13,367 nucleotides of DNA from an uncultured Collinsella sp. (GCA_958431945.1 CAUASQ010000037.1:1-13367); one strand, 5' to 3'; positions 6,733-13,274 are shown, numbered from the stretch's first letter. Notes: a model not told the origin generated them from the letters alone. Program-made: numbers and translations.

Positions 6733-8307
6733 TTATACGCCGTACGGGTTGCGGTCGCGTTCGATGCGTTGGCGGATGTGGGCGTATTCGATAATCAGCA
6801 GCACCAGGAGTAGGGCCATGATGGCTAGGTAGCTCATCACGGCGCCCATCAGACCCAGCAGGTTGATCAGGATCACCGGCAGCACTACGCTTACGGCGAA
6901 GCAGATCAGGTAGATTTTGGTGACGTCGCCGGCATGGCGCAGCACCGTGATGATGGCGTAGATAAAGTCGATGGCCGCGGTGACGCCGCCGGCGACGACC
7001 ATCAGCAGCGCCAGCGTACGGTAGCGTTCAAAGCTGAGGCCGTACATAAAGCTCATGAGGGGAATACCGGGACCTGCCATAAATGCGGCGCACACGCCGG
7101 TGATGACCACGATCAGCGCCATAACGGCAACAATAATCAGGTCAAAGCGACGACGCTTGCGAGGATTAGCCCAAATGCTCGACAGACGCAGAAGCTGCGG
7201 TTTATAGACAAATCCGATGCTCAACAAAATGGCCTGCGCTGGAAAGAACAGGGCATTAAAGTACAGCTGATACTTGTAGGCCAGCGTGCCTTCCATCACG
7301 AACTTGGGCATGCTCTCGATAAGGTTGAACAGGAACAGCGCGCCAAAAAGCGGGGCGCACTGGATAAACAGGTGACCGACCTCGCGCAGGCTCACGCGGC
7401 GCGATTTTTCGGTTTCGAGCAGGGCGAGCGGCGCGGTGACCAGCACGAGTGAGGCGATGGCGGTGACACCCATGGCCATGGCGGCGATGGGCATGCTGCG
7501 CGTGAGGAACAGTGCCACGCTAAAGACCGCGATGACGCCGACGGATCGTAGCGTTTGGCTCATGCCGGCCAGGTAGAGTTTGTCGGCCTGCTGCAGGCGG
7601 CCCTCGTACACGTCGGCAATGCCGTCGATCGCCTTATACAGGTAGACGCCCAGGCCGATTGTGGCCATCTGCGCATCGTAGCCGCGGGCGCTGCTGTATA
7701 CCAGGCCGCATGCCAGCGCGAGCGCTCCGCAGATCCAGCGGTTGAGCTGGTAAGAGGCAAAGGACGTCTTTTCGTCGATGTCCGAGACCTGGAAATTGCG
7801 CACGCCGTAGTTGCACGCGATCATGATGAGCGTGCCGGTGACAAAGGCGATGGAGAATTTGCCAGCCTCCTCGGCGCCCACGAGCTGCGTAGACACGATG
7901 GTGAGCAACGGAAACACCATGCCCCACACGGCGGTGCCCAGGGTATTCCAAAGGTAGTCGCGACGGGTGGCGTGATCTTCGTACTCGGCTTCTTGCGTGG
8001 AGAAGCCGCCGCCGTAGACGGCTCCGAGCAGGCGGTTCCACCAGGCATTGACCATGCGGTGGATGGGGCCGGGCTCGCGATCGCGCTCGCGGCGACGGCG
8101 TGTGGCCTGGCTGCTGTCGGGACCGCCGGCGTTACGCCGGCTTAGCTCTTGGATTCGTGCGAGCTCCTCGGCGGTGTGCGATGCGGGGAACAGGCCGTTC
8201 TCGATGCGTCCGCCCTGCCCGTGCGCCCCGTCCGATACGGTGGGGTCGGCGACGCCATTGCGGCGGGCGATGGCGCGGCGAATGCTATCGATGGGCGTGA
8301 TGCTCAA
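6733..8307 (-). CDS. Polysaccharide flippase-like (Wzx/MOP superfamily) membrane protein
   Basis: Likely exporter or flippase of lipid-linked glycans in the cytoplasmic membrane, by general resemblance to the oligosaccharide flippase branch of the MOP superfamily. I chose the TTG at 8307 as start because AAAGGA lies 7 bases before it and a TATACT box 29 bases before it; the frame stays open upstream but runs through repeat DNA. The protein has 524 residues. Residues 1 to about 118 are hydrophilic, with a basic patch TRRRRERDRE (about 69-78), and are presumably cytosolic. From about residue 120 there are roughly a dozen hydrophobic helices (WNTLGTAVWGMVFPLL onward), with an early RNFQVSD loop. 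It ends in a short basic tail. No glycosyltransferase neighbour is present, so it is an orphan here and the substrate is unknown. Class fairly sure, function less so. Confidence 0.7.
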   Translation of the reverse strand: MSITPIDSIRRAIARRNGVADPTVSDGAHGQGGRIENGLFPASHTAEELARIQELSRRNAGGPDSSQATRRRRERDREPGPIHRMVNAWWNRLLGAVYGGGFSTQEAEYEDHATRRDYLWNTLGTAVWGMVFPLLTIVSTQLVGAEEAGKFSIAFVTGTLIMIACNYGVRNFQVSDIDEKTSFASYQLNRWICGALALACGLVYSSARGYDAQMATIGLGVYLYKAIDGIADVYEGRLQQADKLYLAGMSQTLRSVGVIAVFSVALFLTRSMPIAAMAMGVTAIASLVLVTAPLALLETEKSRRVSLREVGHLFIQCAPLFGALFLFNLIESMPKFVMEGTLAYKYQLYFNALFFPAQAILLSIGFVYKPQLLRLSSIWANPRKRRRFDLIIVAVMALIVVITGVCAAFMAGPGIPLMSFMYGLSFERYRTLALLMVVAGGVTAAIDFIYAIITVLRHAGDVTKIYLICFAVSVVLPVILINLLGLMGAVMSYLAIMALLLVLLIIEYAHIRQRIERDRNPYGV

Positions 8308-8314
8308 AGCGGAG

Positions 8315-8320
8315 TCCTTT
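8315..8320 (-). promoter_or_regulatory. Ribosome site that fixes the TTG start of the flippase gene
   Basis: AAAGGA on the minus strand, 7 bases before TTG at 8307. No ATG or GTG with comparable spacing exists nearby. Reading from further upstream would translate repeat DNA into unlikely protein. Confidence 0.6.
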
Positions 8321-8335
8321 CTATTGCTGCGCTCT

Positions 8336-8341
8336 AGTATA
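8336..8341 (-). promoter_or_regulatory. -10 box of the flippase promoter
   Basis: TATACT (5 of 6 to consensus) on the minus strand, giving a short leader of about 20 bases. The -35 region is weak. Just upstream an inverted repeat GAACA-GGT-TGTTC (8369-8381) could be a regulator site. Confidence 0.4.
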
Positions 8342-8409
8342 GACGCGACGGTGTTCGTTCGTGTTTTTGAACAGGTTGTTCGATAATTTCGGCGGCGCCA
8401 TTCAGTAGA

Positions 8410-8465
8410 CGGCATTTGGGGACGTTCCTTATGTGCCGGCACTTTGGGAACGTCCCTAAGTGCCG
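8410..8465. repeat. Hairpin-forming intergenic repeat, copy 1
   Basis: Positions 8410-8429 pair with 8446-8465 as a 20-bp stem including a few G-T wobbles; the core GGGACGTTCC / GGAACGTCCC is perfect. The loop region holds the 10-bp palindrome GTGCCGGCAC (8433-8442), and GTGCCGGCA recurs at 8460-8468. It lies between divergent promoters, so it is not acting as an end-of-gene terminator for either neighbour. Confidence 0.6.
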
Positions 8466-8471
8466 GCATCC

Positions 8472-8515
8472 GGGGTCGCTCCTTGGTTGTTGCCTGTTCA
8501 AGAGTGTCCCTAACG
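8472..8515. repeat. Degenerate tandem copy 2 of the hairpin repeat
   Basis: GGGGTCGCTCCTT (8472-8484) matches GGGGACGTTCCTT of copy 1 at 11 of 13 positions, and GTCCCTAA recurs on its right side. Both halves are offset by exactly 54 bases from copy 1. The right arm has decayed and pairs less well. Confidence 0.35.
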
Positions 8516-8569
8516 ACTAGGCCGCTTGCGTGCGATTTTTGACCGTTGGGCGGGCGCTTCGCCGTTGCC

Positions 8570-8585
8570 GCAAAAACGTTTTTGC
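8570..8585. promoter_or_regulatory. pckA: Perfect 16-bp palindrome upstream of pckA, candidate operator
   Basis: GCAAAAAC-GTTTTTGC is perfectly self-complementary and lies 74 bases before the pckA start codon. A second inverted repeat, CTTTAC-GTGA-GTAAAG (8603-8618), follows 17 bases later. I cannot place a confident -35/-10 pair for pckA; TACAAC at 8594-8599 is the best -10. The two sites therefore probably bracket or overlap the promoter. Confidence 0.45.
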
Positions 8586-8659
8586 ATATCGGGTACAACG
8601 GGCTTTACGTGAGTAAAGTGCGCGCCTCGTCCACGTGTCGCGCTTTTAAAGGAGGCCCC

Positions 8660-10330
8660 ATGCCAGGTGTTACCCCTGCAGAAGTTCTGTCCAACTTTGG
8701 CATTACGCTGGTCGAAGATCCTGCCGAGAACCAGCCCCGCCTGCTGGTCGACCTGCCGGCAGCCGAGCTCGTCGAGCACGCCATCCGTCGCAACGAAGGT
8801 CGTATGGCCTCCAACGGCGCGCTGGTGATCGAGACGGGGGAGCGCACTGGCCGCTCGCCTAATGACCGCTTTATCGTTGACACCCCCGATGTTCACGACA
8901 AGATTGCCTGGGGTGCCGTCAACCGCCCGCTGTCTGTCGAGAGCTACGAGGCCATCAAGGCCGGCATCGTCGACTATCTCAACGAGCGCGACGTGTTCGT
9001 CACTCGCGGTATGGCCGGTGCCGACCGCAACCATACGCGTCGTCTGCTTGTCGCCTGCGAGCGTGCCAGCCAGGCGCTCTTTATTAAGCAGATGCTCGCC
9101 CGCCCGCTTGCCCGTGAAATCGCACGCACCGGCGAGCCGGACTTCTGCGTGCTCGCCGCGCCGGGCTACCAGTGCGATCCCGCCATCAAGGGCCTCAACT
9201 CCAGCGCCGCCGTGGTCATTAACTTCCAGGAGCGCGTGATTCTGATCGCCGGCACCGGCTACTCCGGCGAGATCAAAAAGTCCATTTTCAGCGTCATGAA
9301 TTACCTGCTGCCCGTCGAGGACGACGTGCTGCCCATGCATTGCTCGGCCAGTATGGACCCCGTCACGCATGAGACCGCCGTGTTCTTTGGCCTCTCCGGC
9401 ACCGGCAAGACCACGCTTTCGGCCAACCCCACGCGCCTGCTGATCGGCGACGACGAACACGGTTGGTCCGACATGGGCATCTTCAACATCGAGGGTGGCT
9501 GCTACGCCAAATGCGAGGGCCTGGACGCGTTCCACGAGCCTGAGATCTTCAACGCCGTCCGCTTTGGCGCGATCTGCGAAAACGTGGTGCTCGACGAGAA
9601 CCGCAAGCCCAACTACGACGACATCTCGATCACGCACAACACGCGCGTGGCATACCCTGTGGAGCACATTCCCAACGCGTGGACCAAGGGCATGGGCACC
9701 ACTCCAAGCGTCGTGCTCTTCCTGACCTGCGATGCCTTTGGCGTGCTGCCGCCCATCTCGCGCCTGACGGCCGACTCCGCCATGTATCACTTTGTGACGG
9801 GCTTTACGGCCAAGATCCCCGGCACCGAGGTCGGCGTCACCGAGCCCACGCCCACGTTCTCTTCGCTGTTTGGCGAGCCGTTTATGCCGCTCGACCCCAT
9901 GGTCTATGCCAAGATGCTCGGTGAGCGCATCGCCGACGGCCGCACGCGTGTGTACCTGGTCAACACCGGCTGGATCGGCGGCGGCTACGGCGTGGGTCAT
10001 CGCATCGAGCTTGCCTACACGCGCGCCCTGGTGGCCCGCGCCCTCGACGGTACCATCGAGGACAGCGAGTTCGTGCACGACGACATCTTTAACGTCGACA
10101 TTCCCACCACGTGCCACGGCGTACCCGACGGCATCCTGGTGCCGCGCCAGTATTGGCAGAGCACCGCTCGCTACGACGAGGCCGCGCACAACTTGGCCGT
10201 GATGTTCGAGGAGAACTTCGAGAAGAAGTACTCGCACCTGCCCGAATCCGTCAAGGCCGCCGGTCCGCATGCTCAGGTGCACGCCGACGCCCGTCATCGC
10301 GGCCACGGCCTGCTGGGACTTCGCCACTAG
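8660..10330 (+). CDS. pckA: ATP-dependent phosphoenolpyruvate carboxykinase
   Basis: Interconverts oxaloacetate plus ATP with phosphoenolpyruvate, CO2 and ADP. In fermenting gut anaerobes it often runs toward oxaloacetate, conserving ATP on the way to succinate; the direction here is inference. It has 556 residues, slightly longer than the roughly 540 of the E. coli enzyme. The start is ATG 8660, with AAAGGAGG ending 4 bases before it. Motifs: RTGRSPNDRF (62-71), YSGEIKKS (201-208), LPMHCSA (224-230), kinase-1a P-loop GLSGTGKTT (244-252), metal site IGDDEHGW (262-269), NTRVAYP (327-333). All expected active-site elements are present. The very C-terminus, rich in His, Gly and Ala, is the variable part. 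Palindromes upstream suggest regulation. The 3' end is followed by palindromic repeat copy A. Confidence 0.97.
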   Translation: MPGVTPAEVLSNFGITLVEDPAENQPRLLVDLPAAELVEHAIRRNEGRMASNGALVIETGERTGRSPNDRFIVDTPDVHDKIAWGAVNRPLSVESYEAIKAGIVDYLNERDVFVTRGMAGADRNHTRRLLVACERASQALFIKQMLARPLAREIARTGEPDFCVLAAPGYQCDPAIKGLNSSAAVVINFQERVILIAGTGYSGEIKKSIFSVMNYLLPVEDDVLPMHCSASMDPVTHETAVFFGLSGTGKTTLSANPTRLLIGDDEHGWSDMGIFNIEGGCYAKCEGLDAFHEPEIFNAVRFGAICENVVLDENRKPNYDDISITHNTRVAYPVEHIPNAWTKGMGTTPSVVLFLTCDAFGVLPPISRLTADSAMYHFVTGFTAKIPGTEVGVTEPTPTFSSLFGEPFMPLDPMVYAKMLGERIADGRTRVYLVNTGWIGGGYGVGHRIELAYTRALVARALDGTIEDSEFVHDDIFNVDIPTTCHGVPDGILVPRQYWQSTARYDEAAHNLAVMFEENFEKKYSHLPESVKAAGPHAQVHADARHRGHGLLGLRH

Positions 10331-10345
10331 CGTCGCCTCAGACCC

Positions 10346-10386
10346 AAAACCACCATAAAGGGGACAGGCACCTTTGTGGTGGTTTT
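10346..10386 (+). repeat. Palindromic intergenic repeat, copy A (also pckA terminator)
   Basis: 16-bp arms (AAAACCACCATAAAGG with CCTTTGTGGTGGTTTT, one G-T wobble) surround the 9-nt loop GGACAGGCA. It starts 15 bases after the pckA stop codon and ends in TTTT, so it can work as an intrinsic terminator. It has the same sequence and orientation as copy C and is inverted relative to copy B. Confidence 0.85.
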
Positions 10387-10413
10387 ACTCGCGCGGATGA
10401 CTCGGGTTACAAT
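10384..10413 (+). promoter_or_regulatory. Candidate promoter for the structured RNA / B3/4 gene
   Basis: TACAAT (10408-10413, 5 of 6) with TTTACT (10384-10389, 4 of 6) at 18-base spacing. The -35 box overlaps the right arm of repeat copy A. Predicted transcript start is near 10420. Confidence 0.45.
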
Positions 10414-10419
10414 ACGCCT

Positions 10420-10513
10420 GACATATCGCTCCCTTCTCCGGATGGGGGCAGCGTAAGCGCTCTTGTGGCGGCACCGTAGGACTTTGAAGGTGGCCGTCGT
10501 AAGGGCGCTTTTT
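10420..10513 (+). ncRNA. Candidate two-hairpin small RNA or attenuating leader
   Basis: A transcript from the promoter at 10384-10413 would be about 95 nt and fold into two adjacent hairpins. Hairpin 1 is CGCT-CCC (10427-10433) with GGG and AGCG (10446-10453), with one bulge. Hairpin 2 pairs 10455-10475 with 10489-10510: about 21 bp with several G-U pairs, one bulged G at 10492 and a 13-nt loop GTAGGACTTTGAA, ending in a T-run at 10509-10513. This is either an independent small RNA with its own terminator or a leader that attenuates the B3/4 gene, whose start codon is 44 bases downstream. I do not recognise a known riboswitch family. Confidence 0.4.
10455..10513 (+). terminator. Long-stem intrinsic terminator before the B3/4 gene
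   Basis: The AAGCGCTCTT / AAGGGCGCTT outer stem continues into GGCGGCACC / GGTGGCCGTC with one bulge, and TTTTG follows at once. It lies upstream of, not after, a gene and 70 bases past another terminator (copy A), so it probably ends a short RNA or acts as an attenuator. Confidence 0.6.
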
Positions 10514-10557
10514 GTTTAGGCACCCGGGCTCGGGCGCATGCTATGAAGGGAGAGCAC

Positions 10558-11277
10558 ATGAAGAGCTTTATTGCCGAGGATTCGTTTTGGGAGCTGTTTC
10601 CGCAGGCGGCTGTCGGTGTTGTGGTCGTAAAGGGCATGAAGCCCGCGGCTCAGATTCCTCAAGAGGACGTGGACGCGATTGCGGCGTTGCTCGACCGCGC
10701 CAATATCGACGCGGAGCGTCATCTGACCAGCGATACTATCAGCGAGAACGCACCGGTCAAGGCATGGCGCGAGGCTTATCGGCTGTTCAAGACCAAAAAG
10801 GGCGCGCGTTGCTCAATTGAGAGCCTGCTCAAGCGCGTGCTCAAGGGCAAACCGGTGGGCCACATTACGCCCGCGGTGGACATCTACAACACGGTGTCGC
10901 TGACCTACGCGCTGCCCGTTGGCGGCGAGGACCTGCATGCGATTGAGGGGGATCTTCGCTTGAAGGTGACTGACGGCGGCGATGCGTTCCTGCCACTTGG
11001 CGAGGAAACGGATGACCCGACGCTGCCCGGCGAGCTCGCCTACATCGATGATGCGGGCGCCGTATGCCGCTGCTGGAACTGGCGCGATGGCGTTCGCACG
11101 GCGCTGTCCGACGATTCGGCCGATGCATTCCTGGCGATTGAGTGCGTGGAGCCCGAGCGGATGGGGGATTGCCAGGCTGCCGTTGATCGTCTCGCCGAGT
11201 TGCTCGAGCGCTATCTGGGAGCGACGGTTGTCGTTAAGACGCTTGTGACCCGCGACAATCCCTGCGTGGAACTGTAG
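10558..11277 (+). CDS. Stand-alone B3/4-domain protein (PheRS-beta editing-domain relative)
   Basis: A free-standing relative of the B3/B4 domain that, in phenylalanyl-tRNA synthetase beta chains, removes mischarged tyrosine. Stand-alone members have no firmly known function; tRNA-related or nucleic-acid-binding roles are proposed. It has 239 residues. Family-type motifs are IYNTVSLTYALPVGGEDL (109-126), a region rich in small residues and turns, and RCWNWRDGVRTALS (171-184). An ATG five codons earlier (10543) is in frame, but I chose 10558 because AAGGGAGAG lies just before it at good spacing. It is preceded by the candidate structured RNA and followed by repeat copy B. Domain call good, function open. 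Confidence 0.82.
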   Translation: MKSFIAEDSFWELFPQAAVGVVVVKGMKPAAQIPQEDVDAIAALLDRANIDAERHLTSDTISENAPVKAWREAYRLFKTKKGARCSIESLLKRVLKGKPVGHITPAVDIYNTVSLTYALPVGGEDLHAIEGDLRLKVTDGGDAFLPLGEETDDPTLPGELAYIDDAGAVCRCWNWRDGVRTALSDDSADAFLAIECVEPERMGDCQAAVDRLAELLERYLGATVVVKTLVTRDNPCVEL

Positions 11278-11305
11278 CGACGCCTGCGGATCATGTTCGC
11301 CGGTC

Positions 11306-11346
11306 AAAACCACTACAAAGGTGCCTGTCCCCTTTGTGGTGGTTTT
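11306..11346 (-). repeat. Palindromic intergenic repeat, copy B (inverted orientation; terminator)
   Basis: Arms AAAACCACTACAAAGG and CCTTTGTGGTGGTTTT surround loop TGCCTGTCC, the reverse complement of the copy A and C loop. It starts 28 bases after the B3/4 stop and runs into TTTTT, so it should terminate that gene. The single arm mismatch is a G-T pair, which keeps the RNA stem intact. Confidence 0.85.
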
Positions 11347-11362
11347 TATGTTGATGGGTTAA

Positions 11363-11377
11363 CAAATGGGATATTTG
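11363..11377. promoter_or_regulatory. Inverted repeat upstream of marR-type gene, candidate autoregulatory operator
   Basis: CAAAT-GGGAT-ATTTG lies 74 bases upstream of the MarR-family start codon. MarR proteins commonly repress their own gene through A/T-rich palindromes of this size. Arms of only 5 bases make this tentative. Confidence 0.3.
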
Positions 11378-11450
11378 GGTATGGGTGTTGCCTCGTGCGG
11401 CTAAGATGTTTACCCGTTAGCATCATGTAAGCGAAAGGCGGTCGTCTCCC

Positions 11451-11900
11451 ATGCAGCAGAACGACGAGACACGTTTCGAGGACTTTGTCGGACTGATCAG
11501 CGGGCTCTACAAGGAGATCCAGCGCATTAAGACATCCGAGGGCGCAAGGCTGGGCCTCAAGGGCTCCGACGTTATGTGCCTGTACTATCTTGAGCGCAGC
11601 AAGGACGGCCTGACTGGCGCTGACCTGGCTCGCATGGCAGGCGTGACCCGTGCCGCCGTCTCGCGCACGCTCGCGCATCTGGAGGAGGGTGGCTACGTCG
11701 AGGTCGACGACTCGGGTGATGCGGCCGTTAAGTATCGTGCCCCGGTGCGCCTGACCGCTCTGGGCGGCGAGAGCATGAGCGAGGCGGACCGCATCATTCG
11801 CGAGGTGCTCGACACCACCGGTAAGGCTATGGGTGTGGAGCAGCGCGAGCAGATGTATGCGTCGCTGCGTACGATTCTCAACACCCTGCGTGAGATCTAA
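11451..11900 (+). CDS. MarR-family transcriptional regulator
   Basis: Dimeric winged-helix DNA-binding regulator, cytosolic. It has 149 residues, typical of the family. The wHTH spans about 54-104: LTGADLARMAGVTRAAVSRT (54-73) is the helix-turn-helix, and the wing ends in YRAPVRLTALG (95-105). Flanking N- and C-terminal helices (9-28; 110-147) would form the dimer interface. The ATG at 11451 has AAAGG about 13 bases upstream, with GGCGG closer in, so the ribosome site is only fair. degV follows 119 bases later on the same strand, without an intervening intrinsic terminator, so co-transcription is likely. The ligand is unknown. The MarR member FabT controls fatty-acid synthesis genes in streptococci; the degV neighbour makes a lipid link thinkable but unproven. 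Confidence 0.88.
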   Translation: MQQNDETRFEDFVGLISGLYKEIQRIKTSEGARLGLKGSDVMCLYYLERSKDGLTGADLARMAGVTRAAVSRTLAHLEEGGYVEVDDSGDAAVKYRAPVRLTALGGESMSEADRIIREVLDTTGKAMGVEQREQMYASLRTILNTLREI

Positions 11901-11938
11901 GGCCGCCAAGGCATTTGCTTCCCATTAAAAACTGCATC

Positions 11939-11970
11939 GTCCCGTTTGAGCGCGTATGCCGTGCCGGGAC
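11939..11970 (+). other. Leader hairpin upstream of degV
   Basis: GTCCCG (11939-11944) pairs with CGGGAC (11965-11970), and inner GCGCG pairs with CGTGC with one wobble. There is no T-run, so it is not a terminator. It lies in the 119-base marR-degV gap and may be an mRNA stability or regulatory element. Confidence 0.3.
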
Positions 11971-12019
11971 ATTGCTGTCAAAATTCCCTGCGCGAGACCT
12001 GCGCAAGAAAGGATTCGCT

Positions 12020-12874
12020 ATGTCCGTCCGCATTATTACCGATTCCGCCAGCGATATGTCGCCGGCGGAGCACCCGGCGCTGTCCGTCTTGCCGCTGTCC
12101 GTTACCTTTGGCACCGATGTGTATATGGATGGCGTCGACATCGATCACCAGCGCTTTTACGAGATGCTCGTGGAGCGCGACGAGCTGCCCAAGACCGGTC
12201 AGGTCAACCCGTACGCCTTTTCGCAGGCGATTGCCGAAGCACGTGAGGCCGGCGACGAGGCGGTGATTATTACCGTGGGTGCCAAACTTTCGGGGACCAA
12301 TCAGAGCGCCCGTACCGCACTTGCCGAGGCGCCGGGCGGCGACGTGTATGTGGTTGATAGCAATAACGTTACCCTGGGTGAGCGCGTGCTGGTCGAGTAT
12401 GCCCTGCGCCTAGTGGACGAGGGCCAGGGCGCGGCCCAGATCGCGGCGGCTGTCGAGGCCGTCCGTGACCGCGTGGTGGTTATTGGTCTGCTCGAGACGC
12501 TGGAGTACCTGGTGCGCGGCGGTCGCCTGTCTGCTGCTGCCGGTGCCGTGGGTACGCTGCTCAACGTAAAGCCTGTTGTGGCTGCCGAGGACGGTCTGAT
12601 CGTGCAGCTGGGCAAGGCGCGCGGTTCCAAGAACGGACGTAACCTGCTCAACCAGAAGGTCGAAAAGGCAGGCGGCATCGACTTTTCCATGCCGCTGGCG
12701 CTCGGCTATACGGGCCTTTCGGATGCGGTGCTCAAGAAGTATATCGAGGACAGCGCGGCACTGTGGGCTGGCCACACCGAGGGCGAACTGCCCGTTCACA
12801 CCATCGGCGCCACCATCGGCACCCATGTAGGCCCCGGCGCCGTAGCCGTAGCCTTCTTCCAGCCCGTTAACTAG
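12020..12874 (+). CDS. DegV-family (FakB-like) fatty-acid-binding protein
   Basis: DegV proteins bind a fatty acid between two domains. Those called FakB present it to the kinase FakA for phosphorylation and entry into phospholipid synthesis. It has 284 residues. Motifs: ITDSASD (6-12) at the N-terminus, LSGTNQSARTA (90-100), VDSNNVTLG (112-120), LEYLVRGGRLS (161-171), and IGTHVGPGA (266-274) near the end. These match the family's conserved ligand-carboxylate positions (the SGT Thr and the late His). The frame is open for 35 codons upstream, but AAAGGA six bases before the ATG at 12020, and the family-standard start, fix this start. No FakA gene is in the window. Family secure; FakB role inferred. 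Confidence 0.9.
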   Translation: MSVRIITDSASDMSPAEHPALSVLPLSVTFGTDVYMDGVDIDHQRFYEMLVERDELPKTGQVNPYAFSQAIAEAREAGDEAVIITVGAKLSGTNQSARTALAEAPGGDVYVVDSNNVTLGERVLVEYALRLVDEGQGAAQIAAAVEAVRDRVVVIGLLETLEYLVRGGRLSAAAGAVGTLLNVKPVVAAEDGLIVQLGKARGSKNGRNLLNQKVEKAGGIDFSMPLALGYTGLSDAVLKKYIEDSAALWAGHTEGELPVHTIGATIGTHVGPGAVAVAFFQPVN

Positions 12875-12884
12875 CCCACCTGCC

Positions 12885-12925
12885 AAAACCACCACAAAGG
12901 GGACAGGCACCTTTGTGGTGGTTTA
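12885..12925 (+). repeat. Palindromic intergenic repeat, copy C (also degV terminator)
   Basis: Perfect 15-bp arms (AAACCACCACAAAGG with CCTTTGTGGTGGTTT) around loop GGACAGGCA, 10 bases after the degV stop. Same orientation as copy A. It lies only 29 bases before the next gene's start codon, leaving little room for a separate promoter. Confidence 0.85.
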
Positions 12926-12953
12926 TGCTATTCCGGGTGGAAGGGAGCGAGCA

Positions 12954-13274
12954 ATGGCGTCTGAGGGCTTTTTTGAGCGGGTGTACGAGGTGGTCGAGCA
13001 GATTCCCGAGGGGATGGTCGCCACGTATGGTCAGGTGGCGCTGCTTGCTGGACGTCCACGAAGCGCGCGGTACGTGGGGTATGCCCTGCATGGCAATCCG
13101 CGCCCCGGCGAGATTCCCTGTCACCGCGTGGTGTTTGCCGATGGCCGCATATGCGATGGTTTTGCTTTTGGCGGTCCCGATGCTCAACGTGAGCTTTTGC
13201 TAGGGGAGGGTGTGGCGTTTAAGGACGACATGCACGTCGACTTGGCCGCCTGTCGCTGGCCTGCAGGGCTCTAG
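12954..13274 (+). CDS. Small MGMT-like protein (O6-alkylguanine-DNA alkyltransferase C-terminal domain, PCHR motif)
   Basis: The fold is the DNA-binding/active-site domain of O6-methylguanine-DNA methyltransferase, without its N-terminal domain. It has 106 residues. FFERVYEVVEQIPEGMVATYGQVALLAG (6-33) holds the helix-turn-helix start; ARYVGYALHGNP (38-49) holds the Arg finger and Asn hinge region; PCHRVV (55-60) has the reactive cysteine C56, unlike alkyltransferase-like ATL proteins where Trp replaces it. It could therefore be a minimal repair enzyme or a sensor that recruits other repair; sequence cannot decide. A GTG start at 12915 would begin inside repeat copy C, so I prefer the ATG at 12954 with AAGGGAG seven bases upstream. 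Confidence 0.87.
   Translation: MASEGFFERVYEVVEQIPEGMVATYGQVALLAGRPRSARYVGYALHGNPRPGEIPCHRVVFADGRICDGFAFGGPDAQRELLLGEGVAFKDDMHVDLAACRWPAGL

Noticed and set aside
8308..8598. N-terminal extension of the flippase to an ATG at 8598
   Set aside because: The extra 97 codons translate the hairpin repeats and the -10 box region, whereas AAAGGA-7-TTG at 8307 gives a normal start.
8510..10327. 605-codon open frame on the minus strand opposite pckA
   Set aside because: It is fully antisense to an unmistakable PEP carboxykinase; its translation is Ala/Val/Gly/His-rich filler without motifs. Such frames arise from GC-rich third positions.
10465..10480. GGCGGCACCG resembling the T-box antiterminator motif GGTGGNACCGCG
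   Set aside because: The key U of UGGN is changed and there is no room upstream for a Stem I with a specifier loop between repeat copy A and this site.
10420..10513. Signal-recognition-particle RNA, 6S RNA or a known riboswitch in the pckA-B3/4 gap
   Set aside because: Length fits a small RNA, but none of the conserved SRP loop bases or the riboswitch cores I know could be found.
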